The position numbers were made by a program, and so were the translations under genes. DNA of 34,954 bases from Gammaproteobacteria bacterium (GTDB lineage Bacteria > Pseudomonadota > Gammaproteobacteria > Enterobacterales > Aeromonadaceae). Shown here piece by piece: positions 26,115 to 34,954 of this stretch. The stretch's first letter is position 1, and every line of letters begins with the position of its first letter. The notes under the pieces are model-generated. The model was not told where the DNA came from. It saw only the letters and a program-made list of their open reading frames with translations, and made no database searches. The stretch covers positions 1-34,954 of the forward strand of contig JAAEZO010000012.1 of assembly GCA_018222825.1 (NCBI GenBank). The letters run 5' to 3'.

Positions 26115-26777
26115 CTAATAACCGTCGTTGCGTAGTTTTATTTGCCGCCGCAGGCTCATGGTCAGTGCCGGCCTGGAGGCATGAGAGGTGGAAATAGCCA
26201 GCTCAATGGCGCGCATGCCGCTGGCACTGGCACCCGAAGCCAGCGCAAAGCTGAGGCTGTCGATCAGTATTTCTTCTTCCGATATCAGTTTGTTGCCGGT
26301 GCCGCACAGAGTGCTCAGCGGCACTATGGCGGGCTCGTTATAGTCGGTGGCCACTTTCAGCTCTTTATTGGCCTTGTCGTAACTGTATACCCGCATCACA
26401 GCACCGGTGCCTGAAGGGGGATCCGGATCCCAGTATTTGATACGGATACAGTCCGGCTGGATGCTGCCTGAGGAAGTATGAAGATCGGCCGACGTTGAAA
26501 ACACATATTTGGGCGAGCTGGCCGCGGATGTCGGCACTCCGAATGCCAGCTCTGCCGCCGCACTGGGGTGATACCCCGCCCGCTGAATATCCCGCACTAT
26601 GATATCGGTGATAGCTTGCACATCCTGATTCAGACGAGACAACAGCAAAGTGGTATTGCCGGATACCATCACGGTGGTAAACAGGGAAATGGCGCCCGCC
26701 ACCACCACCAGGCCCGCCACCAAAGAGACCAGCATTTCCACTACCGAAAAGCCACCTTGCCGACCGATATTCAGCAT
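26115..26777 (-). CDS. pilW: PilW family minor pilin
   Basis: A 220-residue prepilin: leader MLNIGRQGG, then FSVVEMLVSLVAGLVVV with Glu5 and the usual hydrophobic helix, followed by LNQDVQAITDIIVRDIQRAGYHP, the hallmark early segment of PilW/GspJ-type pilins. Two Cys (DCIRIKY and STLCGTG) could form one disulfide. It overlaps the fimT end by seven bases and is followed two bases later by the pilX-like gene. It should be a component of the minor pilin priming complex for type IV pilus assembly in the inner membrane and periplasm. Confidence 0.9.
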   Translation of the reverse strand: MLNIGRQGGFSVVEMLVSLVAGLVVVAGAISLFTTVMVSGNTTLLLSRLNQDVQAITDIIVRDIQRAGYHPSAAAELAFGVPTSAASSPKYVFSTSADLHTSSGSIQPDCIRIKYWDPDPPSGTGAVMRVYSYDKANKELKVATDYNEPAIVPLSTLCGTGNKLISEEEILIDSLSFALASGASASGMRAIELAISTSHASRPALTMSLRRQIKLRNDGY

Positions 26778-27268
26778 TTGGGCACCCCTATCAACTGATC
26801 ATCAGAACAGGTGCGTATTTTACTGTTATTCCAGGTGATGATCTTCATTGCCTGACTGCCGCTGGAAAGGGTGACATTACCGGAGGTCAGGGTGTTTCTT
26901 CGCGGTCTGAAAGTGAGATGGCTATAGCTGGCAGTCAAGGTCACCGCTGGATAGTGCAGGCTGGCTGTCTCCTCGATCACCTGGTTGACGGTTCCACCGC
27001 AATTCGCCGAATCGGCCAGCTCATTGAGCTGATACTTCCAGTTGACCGTTCCCGAGCCGCTGAAACAGACGGTGATGTCCTTATTACGCTTGATAGCCTC
27101 GCTGCGCGCCAGCTGCAGATCTGCATAGATGGCCATGCCGGCACTGCGCACCGTGTACTGCTGACGCAGGCTCTGAAAACTGGGCACGGCGATGGCCAGC
27201 AATACCGCCATCACTACCAGGCCGATTAGCAGTTCAATCAGAGTCAACCCTGCCTGGCGCTTTTGCAT
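26771..27268 (-). CDS. FimT/FimU-type (GspH) minor pilin
   Basis: A 165-residue prepilin of the GspH/FimT family: MQKRQAG leader, LTLIELLIGLVVMAVLLAIAVPSF with Glu5, then the SLRQQYTVRSAGMAIYADLQLARSEAIKRN segment typical of FimT/FimU. Four Cys occur in the globular part, including one three residues before the end (SDDQLIGVPKC). ATG 27268 has GGAGGAAG three bases upstream; a TTG-started extension to 27349 is not credible. It is the first gene of the leftward minor pilin operon and diverges from the pilE-like gene, with the two starts 92 bases apart. FimT and FimU cannot be told apart here; some FimT proteins bind DNA during natural transformation. Confidence 0.86.
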   Translation of the reverse strand: MQKRQAGLTLIELLIGLVVMAVLLAIAVPSFQSLRQQYTVRSAGMAIYADLQLARSEAIKRNKDITVCFSGSGTVNWKYQLNELADSANCGGTVNQVIEETASLHYPAVTLTASYSHLTFRPRRNTLTSGNVTLSSGSQAMKIITWNNSKIRTCSDDQLIGVPKC

Positions 27269-27360
27269 TGGCTTCCTCCCTGAAGACAAAATCCGGTGAC
27301 AGGCGTATTTGCAGTGACTAAGCTTCGGCCATATTCGGCGTTTAGACAAGGATGTTCTGG

Positions 27361-27756
27361 ATGCAAAAGAGTACCGGTTTTACCCTGATAGAACTGATGA
27401 TAGTGGTGGCCATCGTCGCGATTCTGGCGATGGTCGCCTACCCTTCGTTCACCGGTTACCTGTTGAAAAGCAAACGGATAGAGGCCATACAGAGCCTGTA
27501 CAGCATGCAATTGAAGCAGGAAGACTGGCGTATTTCTCATTCCACATATGCGAGCACCAGTCAGGCAAGCGCCAGCTTTCTGCCCACCCACCCCGATTAC
27601 ACCTTCACGGTCAGCGGAGCCAGCGCCAGTCATTATGAACTGATTGCCACCGCCAAGAGCGACTCCAGCCAGCTGAACGACAAGGAAGGGTCAACCAGCT
27701 GCAGTCCCCTGACCCTGAGCAGAAGCAACAGCAAGACACCGGCGGTCTGCTGGTAA
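27361..27756 (+). CDS. PilE-like type IV pilin
   Basis: A 131-residue pilin: short leader MQKSTG, mature N-terminus FTLIELMIVVAIVAILAMVAYPSF with Glu5, then KSKRIEAIQSLYSMQLKQEDWR, the pattern of PilE minor pilins encoded beside ispH in Pseudomonas and relatives. Two Cys near the C-terminus (TSCSPLT and AVCW) define a small disulfide loop. I chose ATG 27361 because AAGGA at 27348-27352 is eight bases before it; ATG 27352 directly abuts that site. Divergent from the minor pilin operon and convergent with ispH across a palindromic terminator. A major-pilin role is not excluded, but the location and size favour the minor PilE. Confidence 0.88.
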   Translation: MQKSTGFTLIELMIVVAIVAILAMVAYPSFTGYLLKSKRIEAIQSLYSMQLKQEDWRISHSTYASTSQASASFLPTHPDYTFTVSGASASHYELIATAKSDSSQLNDKEGSTSCSPLTLSRSNSKTPAVCW

Positions 27757-27790
27757 TAACAACCTGATAAAACAACATGCGAGGGAAACA

Positions 27791-27818
27791 AAAAGGCCTT
27801 CGATATCGAAGGCCTTTT
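27791..27818. terminator. Bidirectional palindromic terminator, pilE-like/ispH
   Basis: A perfect 28-base palindrome: AAAAGGCCTTCGAT followed by its exact complement, ending TTTT. It lies between the convergent pilE-like and ispH stops. With only four T residues it is compact but well placed for both strands. Confidence 0.85.
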
Positions 27819-27837
27819 CAGTCAATCAAGTGCGATG

Positions 27838-28782
27838 TCAGGATAGCTGTTTGATCTTCAACTCGGCCGGCACTTCAAACACGATGTTTTCTTCCCGTCC
27901 CGGGTGCTCGGTCACTGTGTTACCACCCAGAGACTGCAGGTGGCTGATCACTTCCTGTACCAGTACTTCCGGTGCCGAGGCACCGGCGGTAACGCCGATG
28001 CGTTCCGCCCCTTCCAGCCAGCTCGGCACTATCATCTCGACACAATCGATAAGATAGGCCCGGGTGCCTATTTTCTCGGCCAGCTCACGCAACCGGTTGG
28101 AGTTGGAAGAGTTTTTAGACCCCACCACCAGCATCACATCCACCTTGGCCGCCAACTCGCGCACCGCATCCTGCCGGTTTTGAGTGGCGTAGCAGATGTC
28201 GTCCTTGCGCGGCCCCTCGATGGTCGGGAAACGTGCACGCAAGGAGTCGATGACATCCGAGGTTTCATCCACGCTCAGGGTGGTCTGGGTGACAAAGGTC
28301 AGGTTGTTCGGGTGCTTCACCACCAGCCGAGCCACATCTTCCGGGTTTTCCACCAGATACATGCCACCGTCGGCACTTTCGTACTGGCCCATGGTGCCTT
28401 CCACTTCCGGATGGCCCGCATGACCGATAAGAATGGTCTCTATGCCCTTCTTGCTGGCCCGGTGTACTTCCATGTGCACCTTGGTCACCAGCGGGCAAGT
28501 GGCGTCAAACACCTTGAGACCGCGGCGCTTGGCTTCTTCGCGTACCGCCTTGGATACGCCATGCGCAGAGAAGATGACGATGTTGTCGTCCGGCACCTGA
28601 TCCAGCTCTTCCACGAACACCGCGCCCGCCTGCTTGAGCTTGTTGACCACATAGCGGTTGTGCACCACTTCGTGGCGCACGTAGATGGGCGCCTCGAATT
28701 TTTCCAGCGCGCTCTGCACTATGCTGATGGCCCGGTCGACGCCGGCACAAAAGCCGCGCGGGTTGGCGAGTAAAATATCCAT
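27838..28782 (-). CDS. ispH: 4-hydroxy-3-methylbut-2-enyl diphosphate reductase
   Basis: An iron-sulfur enzyme making IPP and DMAPP in the last step of the MEP isoprenoid pathway. From ATG 28782 it has 314 residues (E. coli 316). The three cluster ligands are Cys12 (PRGFCAG), Cys96 (DATCPLV) and Cys197 ([10 protein letters not shown]), and the proton-transfer Glu126 is in [12 protein letters not shown] lies eight bases upstream of ATG 28782, directly after the fkpB stop; an in-frame extension to 28803 overlaps fkpB and is unlikely. Last gene of the murJ-ribF-ileS-lspA-fkpB-ispH run, next to pilin genes as in Pseudomonas. Confidence 0.97.
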   Translation of the reverse strand: MDILLANPRGFCAGVDRAISIVQSALEKFEAPIYVRHEVVHNRYVVNKLKQAGAVFVEELDQVPDDNIVIFSAHGVSKAVREEAKRRGLKVFDATCPLVTKVHMEVHRASKKGIETILIGHAGHPEVEGTMGQYESADGGMYLVENPEDVARLVVKHPNNLTFVTQTTLSVDETSDVIDSLRARFPTIEGPRKDDICYATQNRQDAVRELAAKVDVMLVVGSKNSSNSNRLRELAEKIGTRAYLIDCVEMIVPSWLEGAERIGVTAGASAPEVLVQEVISHLQSLGGNTVTEHPGREENIVFEVPAELKIKQLS

Positions 28783-28783
28783 G

Positions 28784-29245
28784 TCAGGCACCTTCTTTAT
28801 CAACAGCCTGTTGCTCGACGGTCAGAATTTCCACCTCGAAGGTAACCGGGCAGCCGGCCAGAGGATGGTTGAAGTCGACCGTGACCGAATCACCGGCCAC
28901 GCCGCGCACTATGCCGGGGATCTCGGCGCCATTGGGCTGGGTAAAAGACAGAATAGCGCCTTCTTCCAGACTCATGTCGGCGGCAAAGCGGCTGCGCTCC
29001 ATATGATGAATGTTGTCCGGATTGACCGGGCCAAACGCATCATCCGGCCCCAGTTCAAAGCTGTGACTGGAACCTTCACTCAGGCCCAGCAAACAAGCTT
29101 CAAAACTCGGGGTCAGGCTGCCATCGCCCATTTTCAGCTTGGCGGGTTTACCGTGCAACTGGGTGCTGTCCGCCACCGAGCCATCTTGCAGCTTGATGGT
29201 GAAGTGAAACAGTACCTCGCTCTGCGGACCTATCTGTTTGCTCAT
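28784..29245 (-). CDS. fkpB: FKBP-type peptidyl-prolyl isomerase (SlpA)
   Basis: A 153-residue SlyD/SlpA-type FKBP that catalyses proline isomerisation and has chaperone activity. The FKBP core ([19 protein letters not shown], then [29 protein letters not shown]) is interrupted by the IF (insert-in-flap) domain, seen from about residue 70 to 125, before closing with VEILTV. The histidine-rich metal tail of SlyD is lacking, which favours SlpA. It overlaps lspA by four bases and is followed by ispH, as in E. coli. Confidence 0.95.
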   Translation of the reverse strand: MSKQIGPQSEVLFHFTIKLQDGSVADSTQLHGKPAKLKMGDGSLTPSFEACLLGLSEGSSHSFELGPDDAFGPVNPDNIHHMERSRFAADMSLEEGAILSFTQPNGAEIPGIVRGVAGDSVTVDFNHPLAGCPVTFEVEILTVEQQAVDKEGA

Positions 29246-29730
29246 TGGGGGCTGTCCTTCTTGAAGCTGTCGATAATGATCATGGCGGCACCGATAAAGA
29301 TAAAGCTGTCGGCCAGATTGAACGCCGGCCAGTGCCAGTTACCAACGTAAAAGTCGAGAAAGTCCACCACATGGCCCAGCATCAAGCGGTCAATCACGTT
29401 GCCGATAGCCCCGCCGATGATCAATGCATAGGCCACCGGTAACCAGCGGGCACCCCTGGGCAGCTTGTGCATCCACACGCTGAGCAGCACGGTCACCGCA
29501 AAGGCCAGGCCGGCGAAAAACCAGCGTTGCCAGCCGCCCTGGTCGGCCAGAAAACTGAACGCCGCCCCGGGGTTATAAACGTGCACCAGGTTGAAGAAGG
29601 GGGTGATCTCCACCCCCGGGTAGCCATAGGCAAGGTAAGACACAGTGAACCATTTGCTCAGCTGATCCACCGCTATGGCCACTATCGCCAACCACCACCA
29701 GCGCAGGCCGGTTTCCCGCAAGGAAGCCAT
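29242..29730 (-). CDS. lspA: Lipoprotein signal peptidase II
   Basis: A 162-residue integral inner-membrane aspartic protease with four helices that removes signal peptides from prolipoproteins after lipidation. The catalytic aspartates lie in GNVIDRL and FNLADSFI. It would process BamD encoded in this window. The start overlaps the ileS stop in a TGATG arrangement and its end overlaps fkpB by four bases, so it is translationally coupled on both sides. Confidence 0.97.
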   Translation of the reverse strand: MASLRETGLRWWWLAIVAIAVDQLSKWFTVSYLAYGYPGVEITPFFNLVHVYNPGAAFSFLADQGGWQRWFFAGLAFAVTVLLSVWMHKLPRGARWLPVAYALIIGGAIGNVIDRLMLGHVVDFLDFYVGNWHWPAFNLADSFIFIGAAMIIIDSFKKDSPQ

Positions 29731-32555
29731 CAGGCAAACCGGCGAACTTCGCCGTCTCCGGCCACGTTGGACACGCAGCGGCCACAGATACCCTCGTGGC
29801 CTTCATGGCTGTTGACATCATCCACATGGTGCCAGCAGCGGGCGCACTTCTCGGCATCGCTCTTGGCGACTTTCACCTTGAGTCCGGCCAGCTCGGTGTC
29901 GGCGGCATCACCGGCCTCGGACAGCGGCTGTACGCTCACCTTGGAGGTCAGCATCACGAAGCGCAGCTCGTCACCCAGTTGCTGGAGTTTGGTCGCCAGG
30001 GCATCTTCCACGTAAAGCGTGATTTCGGCTTCCAGTGCACCACCAATCACCTTGTCTTTACGGGCGGCTTCCAGCGCCTTGTTCACCGCCTGACGCATCT
30101 TGAGCAGCTCGGCCCAGTAGCCATCGTTCAACTGCTCGTCGCCAGCCAGACCAAACAGCCCGTCGTAGAACTCTTCGGTAAACACGAATTGCGCTCGCTC
30201 GCCGGGCAGCAGGTTCCAGATTTCGTCGGCGGTGAAGCTCATGATCGGCGCCATCCAGCGAACCAGTGCTTCCACGATATGATAAAGCGCGGTCTGGCAG
30301 GAACGACGGGCCAGGCTGTCGGCCTTGGCGGTGTACTGACGGTCCTTGATCACATCCAGATAGAAGGAGCCCATTTCAACCGAGCAGAACTGCATCAGCT
30401 TCTGGGTCACCAGGTGGAAGTTGTACTCGTCATAGGCGGTGGTGATTTCCTGCTGAATGGCCTGCGCTCGGCCCACGGCCCAGCGGTCGATCAACACCAT
30501 GTCATCGGCGGCGACCATGTCGGTGGCCGGATTGAAGCCGTTCAGGTTGGCCAGCAGGAAGCGGGCGGTGTTACGAATGCGGCGGTAGGCATCGGCGCTG
30601 CGCTTGAGGATCTCGTCGGACACCGTCATCTCGCCGGAATAATCGGTGCTGGTGACCCACAGACGCAGAATGTCGGCACCCAGCTTGTTCATCACCTGCT
30701 GCGGGCTAACCACGTTACCGATGGACTTGGACATCTTGCGGCCATTGCCGTCCACGGTAAAGCCGTGAGTCAGCACCTGCCGGTAAGGAGCATGGCCCTT
30801 CATGGCGGTGGAGATCATCAGGGATGACATGAACCAGCCGCGATGCTGATCCGAACCTTCCAGGTACATGTCGGCCGGGTGCCCCTTGAACTCGGGGCGC
30901 ACGTCTACGACCGAGGAATGGGTCGATCCGGAGTCGAACCACACGTCCAGGGTATCCAGCACTTTTTCGTACTGGTCGGCTTCGTCACCCAGCAGTTCGG
31001 CCGGATCCAGATCCCACCAGGCCTGAATGCCGGCTTCTTCCACCCGCTTGGCCACGGCTTCCATCAGCTCGGTGGCGCGGGGATGCAGAGCCTGGGTCTC
31101 CTTGTGAACAAACAGGGCAATGGGGACGCCCCAGGTGCGCTGGCGGGAGATACACCAGTCGGGACGGTTCTCTACCATCGACTCGATGCGGTTCTGCCCC
31201 CACTCGGGCACCCACTGCACCTTTTTGATCTCGGCCAGCGCCTTGGTGCGCAATCCGGCCTGATCCATGCTGATAAACCACTGCGGAGTGGCACGGAAGA
31301 TGATCGGCGTCTTGTGGCGCCAGCAGTGCGGGTAGGAGTGGGTGTAGGCTTGGTGGTGCAACAGGGAGCCACGCTCTTTCAGCACCTCTACTACGGCGTC
31401 ATTAGCCTTGAATACATGCTGACCGGCAAACAGCTCGGTATCGGGCAGGTAAACACCGTTGCCCCCCACCGGGTTGGCCACTTCCAGACCGTATTGCTGG
31501 CCGACCACGAAATCTTCCTGGCCGTGACCGGGGGCGGTATGCACGATACCGGTACCGGATTCGGTGGTGACGTGTTCGCCCAGAATCGCCGGCACATCGA
31601 AGTCGTAGAAGGGATGCTGGAAGCGCTTCAGCTCAAGCGCCGCGCCTTCACAGTAGCCCAGGTTGTGATAATGGCTGATGCCGGCACGGTCCATCACGTC
31701 CTTGACCAGATCGGCGGCCAGGATCAGACGCTCGGGGTTGTCCCCTTCCACCTGTACCAGGGCATAGCTCAGCTCGGCATGCAGCGCGACCGCGCGGTTG
31801 GCCGGCATGGTCCAGGGCGTGGTGGTCCAGATAACCACCGACAGCGGGCCCTGACCGGTATGGCCATCGGCACAGTCGAAGCTCGCCGCCACGGCCGCTT
31901 CGTCCACCGCCTTGAAGCGCACGTCGATCGCCGGAGAGCGCTTGTCTTCGTATTCCACTTCGGCTTCGGCCAGCGCAGAACCACAATCGGTACACCAGTG
32001 CACCGGCTTGGAGCCCTTGTGCAGGTGGCCGTTGTCGATGATCTTGGCCAGCGAACGAATGATGTTGGCTTCGGTACCGAAGTTCATGGTGAGGTAGGGA
32101 TTTTCCCAGTCACCCAGCACGCCGAGACGGATGAAGTCGGTTTTCTGCGCTTCAATCTGCTCCTGGGCGTAGACCCGGCAGGCGGCGCGGAATTCGGCGG
32201 CAGACACCTTGACGCCGGGCTTGCCGATCTTGCCTTCCACTTTAAGTTCGATGGGCAGACCATGGCAGTCCCAGCCCGGAATGTAGGGAGAGTCGTAACC
32301 CAGCAGTCCCTTGGACTTAACGATCACGTCTTTCAGGATCTTGTTGACCGAGTGACCGATATGAATGCTGCCGTTGGCGTAGGGAGGGCCGTCGTGCAGA
32401 ATAAACGGCTGCTTGCCGGCCTTGGCCTGACGCACGGCGCCGTACAAATCCTGCTCAATCCAGCGTTTCAGCATCTCCGGCTCGCGTTGAGCCAGGTTAC
32501 CGCGCATGGGAAACTCCGTTTCGGGCAAATTCAGGGTATTTTTATAGTCGCTCAT
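29730..32555 (-). CDS. ileS: Isoleucyl-tRNA synthetase
   Basis: A class I synthetase charging tRNA-Ile, with editing of valine. From ATG 32555 it has 941 residues (E. coli 938) and begins [17 protein letters not shown] is at 65-68, the CP1 editing domain fills roughly 190-400 ([12 protein letters not shown] segment), the KMSKS loop is present ([12 protein letters not shown]), and the C-terminal zinc site is CARCWHH ... CGRC. AGGA sits three to seven bases before ATG 32555; the in-frame extension to 32600 runs into ribF. It follows ribF by five bases and overlaps lspA. Confidence 0.98.
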   Translation of the reverse strand: MSDYKNTLNLPETEFPMRGNLAQREPEMLKRWIEQDLYGAVRQAKAGKQPFILHDGPPYANGSIHIGHSVNKILKDVIVKSKGLLGYDSPYIPGWDCHGLPIELKVEGKIGKPGVKVSAAEFRAACRVYAQEQIEAQKTDFIRLGVLGDWENPYLTMNFGTEANIIRSLAKIIDNGHLHKGSKPVHWCTDCGSALAEAEVEYEDKRSPAIDVRFKAVDEAAVAASFDCADGHTGQGPLSVVIWTTTPWTMPANRAVALHAELSYALVQVEGDNPERLILAADLVKDVMDRAGISHYHNLGYCEGAALELKRFQHPFYDFDVPAILGEHVTTESGTGIVHTAPGHGQEDFVVGQQYGLEVANPVGGNGVYLPDTELFAGQHVFKANDAVVEVLKERGSLLHHQAYTHSYPHCWRHKTPIIFRATPQWFISMDQAGLRTKALAEIKKVQWVPEWGQNRIESMVENRPDWCISRQRTWGVPIALFVHKETQALHPRATELMEAVAKRVEEAGIQAWWDLDPAELLGDEADQYEKVLDTLDVWFDSGSTHSSVVDVRPEFKGHPADMYLEGSDQHRGWFMSSLMISTAMKGHAPYRQVLTHGFTVDGNGRKMSKSIGNVVSPQQVMNKLGADILRLWVTSTDYSGEMTVSDEILKRSADAYRRIRNTARFLLANLNGFNPATDMVAADDMVLIDRWAVGRAQAIQQEITTAYDEYNFHLVTQKLMQFCSVEMGSFYLDVIKDRQYTAKADSLARRSCQTALYHIVEALVRWMAPIMSFTADEIWNLLPGERAQFVFTEEFYDGLFGLAGDEQLNDGYWAELLKMRQAVNKALEAARKDKVIGGALEAEITLYVEDALATKLQQLGDELRFVMLTSKVSVQPLSEAGDAADTELAGLKVKVAKSDAEKCARCWHHVDDVNSHEGHEGICGRCVSNVAGDGEVRRFA

Positions 32556-32560
32556 GAATC

Positions 32561-33508
32561 CTACATTCCGTTCGGTTCTGATGACGCCAGCCCAAACCAT
32601 TGGCGGGCTTCGGCGGCATCGCGTTGAATTTGCTCCTTTAACAGCGCAAAGGAAGCGAATTTTTGCTCGTTCCGCAGTTTATGGCGGAGCTCTACTTCCA
32701 CTTGTTTGCCGTACAGATCGCCGGAAAAATCAAACAAATGAACTTCTAACAGGGCGCGGGTGCCACAGACTGTGGGCTTGTCACCGATATTGGCGACCCC
32801 GGGGTAACGGTGGCCGTTCAGTAACAGCTCTACCACATAGACGCCGGACACAGGTATCACCTGGCGTTTGAGCGCCACATTGGCGGTGGGAAAACCAATA
32901 GTCCGCCCCAACTTGGCGCCATGAGCCACTCGACCACAGAGCACGAAAGGCCGCCCCAGCATATTGGCCGCATCATCCAGCCGGTCTGCCGCCAGCGCCT
33001 CGCGGATCAGGGTGCTGCTGACCCGCTGACGGTTCATGCGCCAGCTCTGGGTGCTGACCACCTCGAAGTCGAAGGCCTTACCGGCTCGGGTCAATAGTTC
33101 GAAATCGCCACCCCGGTTCCGGCCGAAACGAAAATCATCGCCGACCACCAGAAAGCGCACTCCCAGCTTGTCCACCAGCAGGCCACGAATAAACTCATCC
33201 GGAGACTGGGCGGCAAAGCCGGCATTGAAGCGCACGCACAGCAGACGATCGATACCGAGGCGCGCCAGCTGCTGATATTTCTCTCGCAGCCGGGTCAACC
33301 GGGGTGGCGCTTCGCTACCGGTAAACAGCTCCTGCGGCTGAGGCTCGAATACCATGACACAGGCCGGTACCTTGAGCCGACGAGCCTGTTCGACCAGGCG
33401 GCTTAAAACGGCCTGGTGCCCCAGGTGCACCCCATCAAAATTACCAATGGTCAGCACACAGCCGCGATGCCATGGTTTGATGTTGTGAATCCCGCGAATA
33501 AGCTCCAT
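32561..33508 (-). CDS. ribF: Bifunctional riboflavin kinase / FAD synthetase
   Basis: Phosphorylates riboflavin to FMN and adenylylates FMN to FAD. The N-terminal adenylyltransferase domain has [11 protein letters not shown] near residue 22 and the C-terminal kinase domain has [11 protein letters not shown] near 200 with the usual KPTVCGT segment. At 315 residues it is of standard length (E. coli 313). It lies between murJ and ileS; the FAD-dependent Fpr in this window is one consumer of its product. Confidence 0.97.
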   Translation of the reverse strand: MELIRGIHNIKPWHRGCVLTIGNFDGVHLGHQAVLSRLVEQARRLKVPACVMVFEPQPQELFTGSEAPPRLTRLREKYQQLARLGIDRLLCVRFNAGFAAQSPDEFIRGLLVDKLGVRFLVVGDDFRFGRNRGGDFELLTRAGKAFDFEVVSTQSWRMNRQRVSSTLIREALAADRLDDAANMLGRPFVLCGRVAHGAKLGRTIGFPTANVALKRQVIPVSGVYVVELLLNGHRYPGVANIGDKPTVCGTRALLEVHLFDFSGDLYGKQVEVELRHKLRNEQKFASFALLKEQIQRDAAEARQWFGLASSEPNGM

Positions 33509-33575
33509 ATACTCCGATGCCGGCCTCTGTAAATCGGCGGATTATACCTCAGCCGGCCCTCGGAATCAGCCTTTG

Positions 33576-34954
33576 CTATGCGGTTTTAAGGTGCTTTATC
33601 CGCACGCCACTCACCAGCAGCAAGGCACCGTAACACAAGGCACCGGCCCCGATATAGCTCAGCAGGTGCAAACTGCTGCTCAGCAGATCCCACTCGGCCC
33701 ACTGTGCCAGCGGCGGTGACAGCCACCACAACAGTGCCGCCATACCCATGCTGGCCAACGCCACCTTGAGAGCAAACATCAAGGTCTGCCGACTGGGATG
33801 ATAGATGTCGCGCTGGCTCAGACCCCAGGCCAGCAGGCCGGCGTTGAGGATGCCCGACATCGCCGTGGCCAGCGCCAGCCCCACATAGCCGAGCGGAAAG
33901 ATCAGCAGCGCATTGAACACCATATTGGCAACCATGGCGATAATGCCGAAACGTACCGGCGTCTTGGTGTCCTGACGGGCGTAATAGCCCGGTGCCAGCA
34001 CCTTGATCAGCATGAAGGCCTGCAACCCCACGCCATAGGCCACCAGGCTCTTGCCCGCCGCCGTCACCTCGGTCACACCAAACTCACCGCGCATGAACAA
34101 GACCCGCAGCATGGGCTCGCTCAGTACAATCAACCCCAGCATGGCGGGAAAGCCCATCAGCAATACCATACGTACGCCCCAGTCCATGGTGGCGGCAAAG
34201 CCGTCTTTGGACTCATCCACGTGCCGGCTCGATAACGCCGGCAAAATCACGGTCGCAATGGCGATGCCGAACAGGCCGAGTGGGAATTCAAGCAGCCTAT
34301 CGGAGTAATACAGATAACTGATGGAGCCGGTGGCCAGAAACGATGCCAGCATGGTATCGAACAGCAGATTAACCTGGCTGACCGACACCCCGAACAACGC
34401 CGGAATCATCAGGGTGCGAATTTTCACCACACCGGGATGACGCCAGGCCCAGCGCGGTCGCACCAGCAGGTGCAGCTTCGCCAGAAAGGGAAACTGAAAC
34501 AGAAACTGGATCAAGCCGCCGGCAAACACGCCGATGGCCAGCCCCATTTCCGGTTGTTCCAGTCGCGGCGACAGCCAGAGTGCGGCGGCAATCAAGGCCA
34601 CATTGAGAAACACCGGGGTAAAGGACGACACCGCAAACTTGCCGAAGGTGTTCAAAATGGCGCCCGCCATGGCGGTGAAGCTGATAAACCACAGGTAGGG
34701 AAAAGTGATCTTCAGCAGTAACGTGGCCAGCTCGAATTTGTAAGCCTCGGGGCCGTCGTTCAACCATTCCATAAACCAGCCGGCACCGAACAGCGCGGTG
34801 ACCACCCCGGAGCCAATCATCCCGGCCAGTGTCACCAGGGTCACGATTCCTCCCAGGGTGCCGGATACCGCGGCCAGCAGATCCTGAGTGTCCTTGAAAC
34901 TGCGGGTTTGCTTGTATTCGGTCATCACCGGCACAAAGGCCTGATTGAAGGCTC
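33576..34954 (-). CDS. murJ: Lipid II flippase MurJ, 5' part beyond the window
   Basis: A MOP-superfamily membrane protein that flips lipid II across the inner membrane for peptidoglycan synthesis. About 458 codons are visible, corresponding to the chain from residue about 60 of E. coli MurJ to the C-terminus; the frame is still open at the window edge, where it reads AFNQAFVPVMTEYK, a block that is internal in the family. Recognisable segments are LLKITFPYLWFIS, GVSVSQVNLLFDTMLASFL and YYSDRLLEFPLGLFGIAI. The apparent start near 34934 is therefore an internal Met, not the true start. It lies 67 bases upstream of ribF, an arrangement common in non-enteric gammaproteobacteria. Confidence 0.96.
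   Translation of the reverse strand, partial: AFNQAFVPVMTEYKQTRSFKDTQDLLAAVSGTLGGIVTLVTLAGMIGSGVVTALFGAGWFMEWLNDGPEAYKFELATLLLKITFPYLWFISFTAMAGAILNTFGKFAVSSFTPVFLNVALIAAALWLSPRLEQPEMGLAIGVFAGGLIQFLFQFPFLAKLHLLVRPRWAWRHPGVVKIRTLMIPALFGVSVSQVNLLFDTMLASFLATGSISYLYYSDRLLEFPLGLFGIAIATVILPALSSRHVDESKDGFAATMDWGVRMVLLMGFPAMLGLIVLSEPMLRVLFMRGEFGVTEVTAAGKSLVAYGVGLQAFMLIKVLAPGYYARQDTKTPVRFGIIAMVANMVFNALLIFPLGYVGLALATAMSGILNAGLLAWGLSQRDIYHPSRQTLMFALKVALASMGMAALLWWLSPPLAQWAEWDLLSSSLHLLSYIGAGALCYGALLLVSGVRIKHLKTA

Noticed and set aside
27352-27360. ATG 27352 as start of the pilE-like gene
   Set aside because: The ribosome binding site AAGG directly abuts this codon, whereas ATG 27361 has an eight-base spacing and gives a normal six-residue leader.
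30843-32627. Long plus-strand open frames opposite ileS (also 7707-9209 opposite gshA, 18604-20064 opposite rnr)
   Set aside because: Each is antisense to an unmistakable housekeeping gene and encodes low-similarity, His/Gln-rich product; long antisense frames are expected at this base composition.
34900-34954. murJ as a truncated pseudogene with a late start
   Set aside because: The reading frame is open to the window edge and encodes the family-typical internal block, so the shortening is due to the window boundary.

Overview
The window is about 35 kb of a gammaproteobacterial chromosome, estimated at 55-60% G+C. Protein sequences and gene order (rluD-pgeF-clpB beside an rRNA operon; murJ-ribF-ileS-lspA-fkpB-ispH followed by type IV minor pilins; luxS, rnr-rlmB) fit the Aeromonadales, perhaps an Oceanimonas/Oceanisphaera/Zobellella-type marine bacterium. 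That placement is inference from general resemblance, because no search could be run. Nearly all the DNA is coding. I saw no IS element, integrase, CRISPR array or tRNA gene. No gene-free stretch exceeds 300 bases; the longest is the left edge (1-234).

Left end (1-7.6 kb): a minus-strand rRNA-type P1 promoter sits at the edge, so an rRNA operon probably lies just outside. Then come nnrS (plus strand, behind an FNR/DNR-like box), and clpB, pgeF and rluD (minus) behind a sigma-32-type clpB promoter. bamD diverges from rluD, and a BtuF-like solute-binding protein follows.

Middle (7.6-22.8 kb), almost all minus strand: gshA, a secreted M16 zinc peptidase, an MDR oxidoreductase, an unrecognised 55-residue membrane protein on the plus strand, fpr, the ribosomal operon rpsF-rpsR-rplI (without priB), an EamA-type transporter overlapping elaA, rlmB, rnr, luxS, then nadE-glnB. 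Most units are separated by clear hairpin terminators. A (GGGAATA)-like heptad tract with G-quadruplex potential lies between glnB and luxS.

Right end (22.9-34.95 kb): a type IV minor pilin operon (fimT, pilW, a pilX-like gene, and a very large pilV-like gene), a divergent pilE-like pilin gene, then the conserved operon murJ-ribF-ileS-lspA-fkpB-ispH, with murJ cut by the window edge. The pilin operon is the accessory, fast-changing part. No pilY1 is present. Its last gene encodes a 687-residue protein with a class III prepilin N-terminus and a large Cys/His-rich globular region. The pilX-like gene changes base composition sharply in the middle. This is the best candidate here for something undescribed: a pilus-tip module in which a giant pilin may stand in for a PilY1-type tip protein. 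The rest is ordinary housekeeping.
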